Counted from the stretch's first letter, positions 1 to 8,454 are shown. The stretch is DNA of 17,427 nt from JABDKJ01 sp039028335 (GCA_039028335.1 JBCCIF010000063.1:1-17427), one strand, 5' to 3'. Notes: generated by a model from the sequence alone, not told the origin. Program-made: numbers and translations.

Positions 1-1716
1 AATGGAAACAATATTACTGACGACCCTATTCCTATAACAGTATATGAAAATGGAGGAAATACAGTCCTCTTTACATTTGAAATTCCCTTTATTGATCAAG
101 AAATTTTAGAAATAGGCGATTTGTGTTTTAGTCCACAGGTCTGTGTAGAACAAAAGAATTATAGAGTTACTCAGCCACTTCCTCCTAATCCAAATGGCTA
201 TTATTTTGCTTGGGAAAGATGTTGCAGAAATGAAATCATCACAAATGTTCAAGATCCGGGAGATTGGGGAATGGTATTTACTTTTTCTATGCCAGATCCT
301 TTGCTACAAAATAGCAGTCCTGTGTTTGATGAATATCCTGCTAGGGCCTATTTCTGTTCAGATGCCACAAATAATCTTTCATTCACGGCTTTTGATGCAG
401 ATGGAGATTCTTTGGTATACTCCTTGGATGACCCTAGAACGGGAGCTGCATCCATTAACAACATTACCCCTCCGATTGCAAGCCCAGCACCTTACATGGC
501 CGTGCCCTGGGAAACCGGATTTAACTCTGGAAACATGGTCGGAGGAAGCCCAGCAATGGCAATCGATCCAATAAGTGGAAATTTAACTGCAAGCCCTGAC
601 ATCTTAGGTGTTTATGTTTTTGCCATAAAGGTTGAAGAATATAGAAACGGAGTTAAAATCGGAGAAGTTAGACGAGAACTTCAATTCGATACCTTTATAT
701 GTCCAGAAGACAATCCTTCTGCCATCACATGGGATGAAGACAGTCCTGAGACCTATACGATAGAACCCAATAAACCATTTTGTATCGATGTATTAGTCGA
801 AGATGTGGATTTAGGTGATACCCTTTTCCTTTTTGCCAACTCAAGCATTCTAGACACAGCATTTTTCCCTCAGGCGGCTTTTTTACCGGTGGATAGCATT
901 AATGATGGTGATATTTCTTCAGAATTTTGTTGGGTTCCTAATTGCGATAATATAAGTCCTGTTCCATATGAAATTGTTATTCAAGCCTTTTCATCTGGTT
1001 GCGCAGATAGCACTATTGCTGTCTCTGATTCGTTTAATATAATCGTTGAGCTTCCAGAGGACAATCCTACAGAAATGGTATTTCCTTTTGATCAAGAAGA
1101 GGTCTATGTCATGAACGGGGAACAGCATTGCTTTGACCTGATTCTGCAAGACCCTGATTGTTACGATACCTTGACCTTCAAAGTAGACACTACACAGTAC
1201 ATCTTTAGCACGTCTCCATCGCCTGGTTCTTTCGAACCTATACCTCCTTCTCTTTTCGGTTCATTTGCTGAGTTTTGCTGGATACCCGTGTGTGAAGACG
1301 TAAATGAACCCGGTGAAGTCCATGAATTAAATTTCTTTGTAGAATCCAAGAAGTGCAGCGTGACCAATGTTTATAACTACCCTTTCACGGTTCAGATTAT
1401 ACCTGAAACGGACGGAAGTTTAGCTTTACCAAACATTTTCACTCCTGATGACGATATGAGCAATCCTTACTTCAAGGCTCATGAGAACTTGACTGATTTT
1501 CTTTCTCCTGATTTCTGTATAGACAATTTCAGTCTGACTATTTTTAACAGATGGGGAACAAAAGTTTTTGAGTCTAACGACAAGTTTTTTGAGTGGGATG
1601 GGACATTTCAAGATTCAGAGCAAGAATGTGCACCCGGAGTTTATTATTACATCATAAGCTATGATGTCTTTGACCGTTCAGAGAGCTATAGAGGAGATTT
1701 AACTTTGATTCGATAA
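1..1716 (+). CDS. Large secreted protein with type B T9SS sorting domain (3' part, truncated by window edge)
   Basis: The reading frame is open from base 1, so the start lies outside the window; 571 residues are visible. It is probably an extracellular or surface-attached adhesin-like protein exported by the type IX secretion system. The N-terminal visible part carries the W-x-R-C-C-R-N motif and the D-A-D-G-D-S-L-V-Y motif typical of long Bacteroidota surface proteins. Two tandem beta-sandwich-like repeats of about 110 residues follow (roughly residues 233-350 and 351-467), each beginning with P-E-D-N-P and containing F-C-W-x-P-x-C. The last ~98 residues (474-571) form the gliding-motility-associated CHU_C / TIGR04131 domain, with L-P-N-I-F-T-P-D, F-N-R-W-G and W-D-G motifs and G-V-Y-Y-Y near the end. 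Paired cysteines fit an oxidised extracellular environment. The ligand is unknown. The 3' end overlaps the convergent bshA gene. The sorting domain is sure; the adhesin role is inference. Confidence 0.9.
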   Translation, partial: NGNNITDDPIPITVYENGGNTVLFTFEIPFIDQEILEIGDLCFSPQVCVEQKNYRVTQPLPPNPNGYYFAWERCCRNEIITNVQDPGDWGMVFTFSMPDPLLQNSSPVFDEYPARAYFCSDATNNLSFTAFDADGDSLVYSLDDPRTGAASINNITPPIASPAPYMAVPWETGFNSGNMVGGSPAMAIDPISGNLTASPDILGVYVFAIKVEEYRNGVKIGEVRRELQFDTFICPEDNPSAITWDEDSPETYTIEPNKPFCIDVLVEDVDLGDTLFLFANSSILDTAFFPQAAFLPVDSINDGDISSEFCWVPNCDNISPVPYEIVIQAFSSGCADSTIAVSDSFNIIVELPEDNPTEMVFPFDQEEVYVMNGEQHCFDLILQDPDCYDTLTFKVDTTQYIFSTSPSPGSFEPIPPSLFGSFAEFCWIPVCEDVNEPGEVHELNFFVESKKCSVTNVYNYPFTVQIIPETDGSLALPNIFTPDDDMSNPYFKAHENLTDFLSPDFCIDNFSLTIFNRWGTKVFESNDKFFEWDGTFQDSEQECAPGVYYYIISYDVFDRSESYRGDLTLIR

Positions 1717-2837
1717 CTTTTTTGAACCTCCTGGTATAAAGAAAGATACTGAGGAACTATTTCGTCTATATCAAAACTCTTTGCGATAGCATATGCATTT
1801 CGCTTAAATTGGTTGTGGACCTCTTCATTCGAAAGTATGTGAAGGGCATGTTCCGTCATCTCTTCAATATCGCCTATTCCTGATGTAAACCCGGACACTC
1901 CATTTTTATTTACTTCAGGTAATCCACCCGTGTTTGTGCTAATAACAGGCACTCCGCAAGCCATGGCTTCTAGTGCAGAAAGACCAAAACTTTCATGCTC
2001 AGAAGTCAAGAGGAAGAGGTCAGAAATCTTTAGAACGGAACGCGGATTTTTTAGTTTCCCGAGGAATACTATACACCCACAATCTCCGCGTTCTCGACAC
2101 ATTTTTTCAATATTTGATCTCTCTGGACCATCTCCTACCAATAAAAGTTTTGCAGGCATTTTATCCTTTATATTGAAAAATACGTTTACTACATCTTCTA
2201 CCCTTTTCACTTTTCTGAAATTAGAGACATGAGAAATGACCACTTCATTCAAAGGAGCGTATCGCTGTCTTAGCCCACCGCATTCAATTGAATCATACAA
2301 ATTCATATCCACGAAATTGGGAATAACCTCAATGTCATTCTTAATATCGAAGTGCTTAAATGTATCCTGCCTAAGGCTTTCAGAAACTGCAGTTACTGCA
2401 TCCGATTGATTTATTGCGAATGTAATGACAGGTTCAAATGATTTATCGCGACCTACCAATGTTATATCGGTTCCATGGAGTGTTGTGATATACGGAATCT
2501 GCACGCCCTCTTCATCCAGAATTTTCTTTGCCATGTATGCAGCTGAGGCATGAGGAATCGCATAGTGCACATGAAGAATATCCAACTGTTCATATTTAGC
2601 AACTTCAATAAGTTTACTCGTCAAGACAAGCTCATAGGGCGTATAATCAAAGAGTGGATAATCTGAAACACTTACCTCATGATAACGCAGACGATCGTTG
2701 AGGGCATCTAATCGAACCGGTTGATTATAAGATATAAAATGAATTTCATGACCTAAATTGGCAAGTGATTTCCCCAATTCGGTAGCAACAACCCCACTTC
2801 CACCAAAAGTTGGATATAAGACGATTCCAATCTTCAT
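1686..2837 (-). CDS. bshA: N-acetyl-alpha-D-glucosaminyl L-malate synthase BshA
   Basis: A cytoplasmic GT4-family, GT-B fold glycosyltransferase of 383 residues. BshA transfers GlcNAc from UDP-GlcNAc to L-malate, the first step of bacillithiol synthesis; this low-molecular-weight thiol is used by Firmicutes and many Bacteroidota. The N-terminus P-T-F-G-G-S-G-V-V-A-T-E-L-G (residues 9-22) is characteristic of BshA, H-G-T-D lies at 121-124, and the donor-binding E-x7-E motif is E282/E290 in E-S-F-G-L-S-A-L-E. The length fits the family, with a C-terminal tail of about ten residues (after Y-L-S-L-Y-Q-E-V-Q-K) that is encoded in the region overlapping the convergent secreted-protein gene. The ATG start is 16 bp downstream of the GH3 fusion gene's stop, so the two are very likely cotranscribed. 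No bshB or bshC gene is present here. Confidence 0.93.
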   Translation of the reverse strand: MKIGIVLYPTFGGSGVVATELGKSLANLGHEIHFISYNQPVRLDALNDRLRYHEVSVSDYPLFDYTPYELVLTSKLIEVAKYEQLDILHVHYAIPHASAAYMAKKILDEEGVQIPYITTLHGTDITLVGRDKSFEPVITFAINQSDAVTAVSESLRQDTFKHFDIKNDIEVIPNFVDMNLYDSIECGGLRQRYAPLNEVVISHVSNFRKVKRVEDVVNVFFNIKDKMPAKLLLVGDGPERSNIEKMCRERGDCGCIVFLGKLKNPRSVLKISDLFLLTSEHESFGLSALEAMACGVPVISTNTGGLPEVNKNGVSGFTSGIGDIEEMTEHALHILSNEEVHNQFKRNAYAIAKSFDIDEIVPQYLSLYQEVQKSYRIKVKSPL

Positions 2838-2853
2838 ACTATAAAATTATAGA

Positions 2854-5841
2854 TTATTGCGAATCGCTAATAGATGGAGAATCTTCTAAGCTCTTATAAA
2901 TGGCCTCCATTATTTTAGTCCTAATGTTCATTTTGATCAATTTTTTATTCTTCATATTTGGATAAACGCGATTAGAAAGAAAAATGTAAACGATTTCTTC
3001 TTCAGGGTCGGCCCAAGCTAGCGTGCCCGTAAATCCTGAATGTCCAAAACTATCATGGCTAATACAACCAAAGCAGGTCGGACCTTCTTCCTCAAATCGA
3101 GATGGCTTATCAAAGATGAGTCCCCTTCGGTTTTCTTTTTTCGTTCCATCGCAATTCTGACAAGCAGTAAACTGATCTATTGTTGATTGTTTGAATATTT
3201 CAATGTCATTGTATTCGCCCTTGTTCAATAGCATTTGCATATAAACAGCCAAATCATAGGCATTTCCAAATAATCCTGCATGTCCTGACACCCCTCCGAG
3301 CATAGCAGCTCCCATGTCATGCACGTGGCCTTGCAAGAGTTCTTTTCTGAAATAAAGATCATGTTCAGTAGGAACAATTTCTTCTTTCCTATAAACTTCT
3401 AAAGGATTGTACACCAAAGACTCTATACCCAGTGGTTTGAAAAATTGAGCTTGAACGTATGATTCAAAATCTTGTTTGGTAATGCGCTCTACAATTTGAG
3501 GCAATAGATAAAAACCTAAATCACTGTACTTATAGTCGCGCTTTTTTCGAGGTTGAGAGTTATATATTTTAGTGAATATGGAATCTCTGTAGTTCTGGTT
3601 TATCCATAGCTTTTCACTGACTTGCACATTGAATTCTTCAGTGGGCTTAGAACTGTAATATCCCTTTTTATACTTGCCTTTTTCCATTGTTTGCAAATAG
3701 AATGGAATCCATGGCTTCAATCCAGCTTGATGAGTCATTAGGTCTTTGAGAAGAATAGAATGAACAAAGCAAGAGTCTGCAATTTCAGAAAGATAGTATC
3801 CGACATTCCTGTTCAAATCAATTAAACCATCCTCAGACAGTTTCATAATAGCAGGAGCCGTAGCAGCAATCTTCGTAATTGAAGCTAAATCATATATCGA
3901 ATGAGGTTCAACTTCTTTTCTCCCTTCGAAGGTATAGTTTCCAAAAGCCTTGTGATAGACAATTTTCTCGTCCTTAGCAACAAGAATAACGCAACCTGGA
4001 TAGGCTTGCTCACTTAATCCATCGAGAGCGATAGAATCAATGAGATGCAAGGTATTTGCAGACATGCCTACTTCCTCTGGAAAACCGTAGGTAAGTTTAT
4101 CGTGTTTTATCCTAATTCCAGTTCCTTCTGTGAAGTCTGCATTAACTGAAACAGGCAAGGTCCCCAAAATATTGGCATCACCGAAAAGGGCTTTAATAGC
4201 CGCTTTTTGAACAAACTCATTGTCTTCATAAAGGATAAATATGCTAGAACAATTTAAGAGACTTGGGTACTTACTTAATGAATACGGGTTGCCAAAAACA
4301 TTTAGGATTACCCGATGATGCTTATTCAATGAATCGATAAGTGCGACTGAAGAAGCTTGAATACCAAATTTCTTCGATGGTCGTTGATTCATCCCGTGAA
4401 TATTGACAATCACATCTTCGATGCCTTCTAGCTTTTTCAATACTGCTTGAATTTTTTCTTTATCAAGGTCTTTTTTGACCGCAACAGAATGCGTCAGTTT
4501 CTTTCCTTTGAGTTCCTTGTGATAGGTGTTGTCAAGATAATCACCCACGATCACCAATCCTCTCTCTTTTTTCGAATACCTCTGAAGAGGCAAATAATTT
4601 TCCTCATTTTTTATAAGGGTAACAGCTTCGGAGTACAATCGTTCAATCAAACTTAAATCGCTGAAGTCGCTCAAAGAAGCGCTTTCAAACTTAATCGTAT
4701 CAGAATGTGATTCAAACAGCCCGAGATACTCTTTGGCTTTCAAAATTTTATGGACACGATTATCCACTTCTTTTGCGAGTAATTTATTATCTGCTAAAGC
4801 CTTTGCAATTCTATTCATTGCCTTTTCCACATTGAGTGAAAAAAGAAGAACATCATTGCCCGCTATCAAAGCTTTTTCGTCAGTTTCTCCAGGCTCATAG
4901 AATTTACTTACTCCATGCATGTTCAAAGCATCTGTAAATATAAGGCCGTTAAATCCAAGTTCCTTTTTGAGCAATGAATCGACAATAAGTTTGGACAATG
5001 TACTTGCTTGATTAGCAGTGCTATCCAATTCAGGAATATAAAGATGAGCCACCATGACAGAAGCTATACCCCTGCTAATAAGGTATTTGAAGGGCATCAG
5101 TTCTAAACTATCCAATCTGGACTTGTCATGGGCAATTATCGGTAGATCCTTGTGTGAATCTACATCCGTGTCACCATGACCTGGAAAATGTTTTGCATTT
5201 GCCAAGACGCCAAAATTTTGCAAGCCTGAGGCATATGCATGACTCTTCTTAGCTACTTTTTCAACGTTTTCGCCAAAAGACCTATAATTGATAACAGGGT
5301 TGTTGGCATTGTTGTTAACATCTGCAACTGGTGAAAAGCTTACATGCACACCTAATTTATTCATTTGACGAGCTATACTCGCTCCCATTTCATAGATGAG
5401 TGAATCATTAGAAATTGCCCCCAAGGTCATCTGATAGGGATAGCGCAAGGTACTGTCTAATCTCATGGCTAAACCCCATTCTGCATCCATTCCAATCATC
5501 AATGGAATTGCTGATTTTGATTGATATCTGTTGTAAAGTTTTCTTTGTCTCTCTGGACCTCCTTGAAAAAAAATGAGCCCACCTATGTGGTTTTTTTCAA
5601 TAAGTTTTTCAATTTCAAGGGCATGCCCTTCTTCTTTATTCGACCAGGCAGCGACCATAAATAATTGGCCTATCTTTTCTTCAAGGCTCATCAATTGTAT
5701 TAAAGAATCAGAAATCGGAGAGTTTTGTTTCAAAAAATCTGGCCCTTCAAATTCACGAATAACATTGCCCTGACCTATCAAAGACAAGGAAAACAAGAGT
5801 GCAGCACAAGCTGTTAAGTATGCTTTGTGGTTCAAATTCAT
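2854..5841 (-). CDS. Glycoside hydrolase family 3 (NagZ-like) fused to beta-lactamase-fold serine hydrolase
   Basis: A 995-residue two-enzyme fusion. An N-terminal hydrophobic segment (about 8-22) looks like a Sec signal peptide, so it acts in the periplasm or at the envelope. Residues ~45-370 are a GH3 catalytic domain: K-H-F-P-G-H-G at 217-223, the NagZ-type D228-S-H230 dyad, and the putative nucleophile D304 in F-T-D-A-L-N-M. Residues ~400-585 resemble a GH3 C-terminal domain. Residues ~590-980 are a class C beta-lactamase / penicillin-binding-protein fold: S654-x-x-K657, Y772-S-D774 (where class C enzymes have Y-x-N) and H934-S-G936. The family is expected to cleave beta-GlcNAc from muropeptides, while the second domain may act as a peptidase or esterase on wall peptides. 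This architecture is widespread in Bacteroidota. It is followed closely by bshA. Domain calls are firm; substrates are inferred. Confidence 0.9.
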   Translation of the reverse strand: MNLNHKAYLTACAALLFSLSLIGQGNVIREFEGPDFLKQNSPISDSLIQLMSLEEKIGQLFMVAAWSNKEEGHALEIEKLIEKNHIGGLIFFQGGPERQRKLYNRYQSKSAIPLMIGMDAEWGLAMRLDSTLRYPYQMTLGAISNDSLIYEMGASIARQMNKLGVHVSFSPVADVNNNANNPVINYRSFGENVEKVAKKSHAYASGLQNFGVLANAKHFPGHGDTDVDSHKDLPIIAHDKSRLDSLELMPFKYLISRGIASVMVAHLYIPELDSTANQASTLSKLIVDSLLKKELGFNGLIFTDALNMHGVSKFYEPGETDEKALIAGNDVLLFSLNVEKAMNRIAKALADNKLLAKEVDNRVHKILKAKEYLGLFESHSDTIKFESASLSDFSDLSLIERLYSEAVTLIKNEENYLPLQRYSKKERGLVIVGDYLDNTYHKELKGKKLTHSVAVKKDLDKEKIQAVLKKLEGIEDVIVNIHGMNQRPSKKFGIQASSVALIDSLNKHHRVILNVFGNPYSLSKYPSLLNCSSIFILYEDNEFVQKAAIKALFGDANILGTLPVSVNADFTEGTGIRIKHDKLTYGFPEEVGMSANTLHLIDSIALDGLSEQAYPGCVILVAKDEKIVYHKAFGNYTFEGRKEVEPHSIYDLASITKIAATAPAIMKLSEDGLIDLNRNVGYYLSEIADSCFVHSILLKDLMTHQAGLKPWIPFYLQTMEKGKYKKGYYSSKPTEEFNVQVSEKLWINQNYRDSIFTKIYNSQPRKKRDYKYSDLGFYLLPQIVERITKQDFESYVQAQFFKPLGIESLVYNPLEVYRKEEIVPTEHDLYFRKELLQGHVHDMGAAMLGGVSGHAGLFGNAYDLAVYMQMLLNKGEYNDIEIFKQSTIDQFTACQNCDGTKKENRRGLIFDKPSRFEEEGPTCFGCISHDSFGHSGFTGTLAWADPEEEIVYIFLSNRVYPNMKNKKLIKMNIRTKIMEAIYKSLEDSPSISDSQ

Positions 5842-5909
5842 TAGTCGATAATGTATACTAATATCAAAGACCTGACCAAAGTGATTTTAGAATTTCTCCA
5901 CAAGTAATT

Positions 5910-6269
5910 TTAGAGAATACCAATACTCAACTGAACAAGGCTGCATGCATTCTCTGGGTTCAACCCTTTTTCTAAACAACGATTGAATAAATCCTCATTT
6001 TCGGCACCGGGATTGAAAAGTATCTTCTCAGAATTGGAACTTAATATATACGCCTCAAATGGCCTTTGATTTTTGGCGCTGAGATAAATACTGATTGCAT
6101 GGAAAGTGTTTTCTTTAGGCAATTCAGTCTGTATGTCAATCGGCCCAATTCTTCCTTCTCTTCGACCATGCGCAATCGGCAAATAGCCATTAGCTAGCAG
6201 TTTCCTGACCAACTTGTTTGAATAACGTTCTTCTTTAACTGAGGCGCCAAGAACTAATACTTCTTTCAT
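5910..6269 (-). CDS. CoA-binding Rossmann-fold protein (CoA_binding_2 / YccU-like)
   Basis: A small cytoplasmic protein of 119 residues made of one CoA-binding Rossmann domain. The glycine motif V-L-V-L-G-A-S lies at residues 4-10, followed by R-Y-S at 15-17; N-P-G-A-E-N-E at 86-92 and A-C-S-L-V near 108-112 are family landmarks. I chose the ATG at 6267-6269 because the family normally starts just before the V-L-V-L-G-A-S strand; the longer frame would need a TTG codon at 6284 and adds five residues with no family support. The precise function is not established for this family; it binds CoA or nucleotide in structures of relatives. It sits 68 bp upstream of the GH3 fusion gene on the same strand and could head that transcription unit. 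Confidence 0.85.
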   Translation of the reverse strand: MKEVLVLGASVKEERYSNKLVRKLLANGYLPIAHGRREGRIGPIDIQTELPKENTFHAISIYLSAKNQRPFEAYILSSNSEKILFNPGAENEDLFNRCLEKGLNPENACSLVQLSIGIL

Positions 6270-6421
6270 AATTGAAGAATACAATAAAATTACGAGATCC
6301 TGTTGATTTTATGCAGCTCCAATCAAATATGACAGCATACAAATACTGCTTATCTGAGCAATGTCAGCGATTTGTTTAAAATTGAAGCATGCTCTTTTAC
6401 ATGGAAGAAAGCTCTGTAAAC

Positions 6422-6447
6422 AAAAAAATCCCGCCTAAGCGGGATTT
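6422..6447 (-). terminator. Intrinsic terminator of the tRNA-Ser gene
   Basis: A perfect 9-bp stem (6426-6434 with 6439-6447, arm AAATCCCGC) closes a 4-nt loop. Read on the minus strand it is followed by an uninterrupted run of Ts (6428 down to 6422). It begins 9 nt after the tRNA 3' end. No U-tract exists in the plus direction, so it serves the minus strand. Confidence 0.9.
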
Positions 6448-6455
6448 AAAAGAAG

Positions 6456-6540
6456 CGGAGAGTGAGGGATTCGAACCCCCGGTACCTTGCGGCACAATGG
6501 TTTTCAAGACCACCGCATTCGACCACTCTGCCAACTCTCC
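6456..6540 (-). tRNA. tRNA-Ser (anticodon UGA)
   Basis: The minus strand folds as an 85-nt type II tRNA. The acceptor stem is GGAGAGT (6540-6534) paired with ACTCTCC (6463-6457), with G73 at 6456. The anticodon loop reads CTTGAAA, giving anticodon TGA (serine, UCA and related codons). A long variable arm typical of serine tRNA is present, and the T-loop contains GGTTCGAATCC. The 3' CCA is not encoded, so it must be added after transcription. The gene is a single isolated unit with its own promoter and terminator. Confidence 0.97.
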
Positions 6541-6544
6541 GCGG

Positions 6545-6576
6545 CAAAAGTAAAATATTTTTTATCTCAGGTAAAC
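6545..6576 (-). promoter_or_regulatory. Promoter of tRNA-Ser
   Basis: On the minus strand, TACTTTTG (6552-6545) matches the Bacteroidota -7 consensus TAnnTTTG exactly. GTTTAC (6576-6571) lies 18 nt upstream at the position of the -33 element. The -7 box ends only 4 nt before the mature tRNA 5' end, so the primary transcript should have almost no leader. Confidence 0.75.
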
Positions 6577-6644
6577 AGGTAAGCTTAAAATATTTTTCAG
6601 AATTCTAATTCGCTTTTCACAAAGAGGTTATTTAACTTTACCAT

Positions 6645-8096
6645 ATGAGGATAAAAGCTTTGTTAATAGCGACTTTGCTGACGATTCAATTTTCAGCCAA
6701 TAATCTGCGTGTGACCTTCGATTACAAGGTCTTTTATGTCCCTGGAGAGGGAAACATGATTGAATGTTACTTCAATTTTGAAGGAAATAGCATCAATTTT
6801 ATTCCTGTTGAAGAAGGATATAAACAGGGTCAAATAGAATCGACTTTAATTCTAAAGAGATTCCAAGACATCATAGATTTTGAAAAATCAATTGTAAAGA
6901 GTCCTGAAATTAGTGGTAAATCATCAATTGACTTTTATGATCAAAAAAGGCTGATCGCACCTGATGGGGACTATATACTTGAAATAGAATTGAAGGATGT
7001 GAATAATCCCGATTCTGAGATTGTTAAGCATGAGTTAGATATCTCTATTCGCAACCCTAAGAATAAAACTTTCGTGTCTGATATTCAATTGGTAGCAGGA
7101 TATGCGAAAGCAGAAGGCAATTTAGAATGGTCTAAATCTGGATATGACATCATACCCTATTTATCCTCTCACTACGGACAGAACTTTGACGAGCTTCTCT
7201 TCTATTCAGAGGTGTATAATTCAAATAAGGAAATGGGTGAAAAGCAAGATTTACTTTTGTCCTATTTTATAGAGGACTTGAATTCTGAAGAAGTGGTTTC
7301 AGATATAATAGCTCGAAAAAGAATAGAATCTGCAGAAGTAATACCCGTATTCAGTAAACTTAACATCACCGATTTGGCATCGGGAAAATATAATTTCGTT
7401 GTAGAGGTTCGGAATCGCAACAACGAGGTTATTGCTCAGAAGAAAAGAGTCATTAGCAGAAATAACCCAATAAGCCCAAATATTCCAGCTGTTGCTAATT
7501 TAGAAGAAACCTTCGCAGATAAATTCGTCTTTAAAGATACGCTGCTCGAACATATTCATTCGCTTAGACCTATTGCGAGTAATTTAGAACGAACCATAAT
7601 CGAAAATTATCCAGAGACCTATACCTTAAGAAACTTGAAGACTTTTTTCTATAATTTTTGGAAAGAACGAAATCCAATAAATCCAGAAGATGAATGGGAA
7701 CACTACAAAACGCAAGTCGAAAAAGTAGAGGAGTTGTTTGCAACTCGCCACAAGAAGGGATGGCAGACGGATCGAGGATATGTTTATCTGAAATATGGAC
7801 CTCCGAATACGGTAGTTGATAAAACGAGAGAAGAAGGTGCATATCCCTATTACATTTGGCATTATTACAAAGCAGGGAAATTTAATAATGGGCGCTTTGT
7901 TTTCTATAACAAAGAATTTGCCCGCGAAGATTATGAACTATTGCATTCCAACGTAAGGGGTGAACGAAGAAATGACAAATGGAATGTAATGTTGCATAGC
8001 AGAAACACACCTGATCTGGAATTCTTCAGAGGAAATAATACCCCTGACATAAATTCGGGAACAGATGCGGACGAGTTCTTTACAAATCCATGGTAA
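6645..8096 (+). CDS. GWxTD domain-containing protein, exported
   Basis: A 483-residue protein. The first ~18 residues form a basic-plus-hydrophobic signal peptide (M-R-I-K then A-L-L-I-A-T-L-L), without a convincing lipobox, so it is predicted to be periplasmic or outer-membrane associated. The family-defining block G372-W-Q-T-D376 followed by R-G-Y-V-Y-L-K-Y-G-P-P lies in the C-terminal third, preceded by an F-W-K-x-R-N-P type segment near 338-344. The N-terminal ~270 residues look beta-rich. The biochemical role of GWxTD proteins is not known. The ATG at 6645 is 5 nt downstream of TAACTTTA (6633-6640), a near match to the -7 box, so transcription could start almost at the start codon. It is a single-gene unit between the tRNA and a terminator. 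Family call firm; no function assigned. Confidence 0.9.
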   Translation: MRIKALLIATLLTIQFSANNLRVTFDYKVFYVPGEGNMIECYFNFEGNSINFIPVEEGYKQGQIESTLILKRFQDIIDFEKSIVKSPEISGKSSIDFYDQKRLIAPDGDYILEIELKDVNNPDSEIVKHELDISIRNPKNKTFVSDIQLVAGYAKAEGNLEWSKSGYDIIPYLSSHYGQNFDELLFYSEVYNSNKEMGEKQDLLLSYFIEDLNSEEVVSDIIARKRIESAEVIPVFSKLNITDLASGKYNFVVEVRNRNNEVIAQKKRVISRNNPISPNIPAVANLEETFADKFVFKDTLLEHIHSLRPIASNLERTIIENYPETYTLRNLKTFFYNFWKERNPINPEDEWEHYKTQVEKVEELFATRHKKGWQTDRGYVYLKYGPPNTVVDKTREEGAYPYYIWHYYKAGKFNNGRFVFYNKEFAREDYELLHSNVRGERRNDKWNVMLHSRNTPDLEFFRGNNTPDINSGTDADEFFTNPW

Positions 8097-8100
8097 AAAA

Positions 8101-8123
8101 AAACTCCGGTATAACCGGAGTTT
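8101..8123. terminator. Bidirectional intrinsic terminator between convergent genes
   Basis: A perfect 10-bp stem (8101-8110 AAACTCCGGT with 8114-8123 ACCGGAGTTT) encloses a 3-nt loop, starting 4 bp after the GWxTD stop codon. On the minus strand it is followed by nine Ts (8103-8095), a strong U-tract for the winged-helix gene that ends at 8148. On the plus strand the tail TTTAATT is a weaker U-tract for the GWxTD gene. Confidence 0.9.
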
Positions 8124-8147
8124 AATTGTGAAAATTTTGTGTCTTAC

Positions 8148-8408
8148 TCAGTTAGAAACGGGCTCGTAATTCAATTGCATTCTTCCTTTCTTGGTTAAAG
8201 TATAACCATCTCTGTTAACGATATACTCATCTAAATATAAATTCGTAATACGTTCCCCAATTCTCCCATGACCAATTGAAAGAGTCTGATCGCTTTCAAT
8301 TTTTTTCCAAAATTCTCTTTCCAAATCCGCAAGTCTAATATTGCTGCTAAATCCTTTTTCCTTGTGATTATAAATGATCTGTAAAATGAGAAAATCGTAC
8401 TTGTCCAT
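8148..8408 (-). CDS. Small winged-helix-like protein, putative transcription regulator
   Basis: An 86-residue soluble protein with no signal peptide. Its pattern (helix D-F-L-I-L-Q-I-I-Y, middle helix R-I-G-E-R-I-T-N-L-Y-L, then E-Y-I-V-N-R-D-G-Y-T-L-T-K-K-G) resembles a winged helix-turn-helix of the small PadR/MarR-like kind, where the Y-x-L-T-x-K-G-x segment forms the wing and last helix. I do not recognise the exact family. The ATG at 8406-8408 is preceded by a plausible promoter and an inverted repeat, which could allow autoregulation. It faces the GWxTD gene across a shared terminator. A real gene is likely; the DNA-binding role is inferred from the fold pattern only. Confidence 0.7.
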   Translation of the reverse strand: MDKYDFLILQIIYNHKEKGFSSNIRLADLEREFWKKIESDQTLSIGHGRIGERITNLYLDEYIVNRDGYTLTKKGRMQLNYEPVSN

Positions 8409-8445
8409 ATCGTTATAAGTAATTTAAGGTTATTGTTAATTGGTT

Positions 8446-8453
8446 TAAAAGTA
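8446..8453 (-). promoter_or_regulatory. Putative -7 element of the winged-helix gene
   Basis: The minus strand reads TACTTTTA, one base off the TAnnTTTG consensus, 37 nt upstream of the ATG. No clear -33 TTG is present about 19 nt upstream, where an inverted repeat occupies the spacer. Confidence 0.4.
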
Positions 8454-8454
8454 T

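Noticed and set aside
194..574. 126-residue plus-strand frame inside the secreted-protein gene
   Set aside because: Overlaps a frame with clear extracellular-domain motifs; its composition (Leu/Met/Gln-rich) is not protein-like.
5806..5841. Lipobox-like L-T-A-C in the first 12 residues of the GH3 fusion
   Set aside because: The cysteine comes before, not after, the hydrophobic core, so lipoprotein processing there is unlikely; an ordinary signal peptide fits better.
6270..6284. TTG start extending the CoA-binding protein by five residues
   Set aside because: The internal ATG places the Rossmann strand at the usual N-terminal position.
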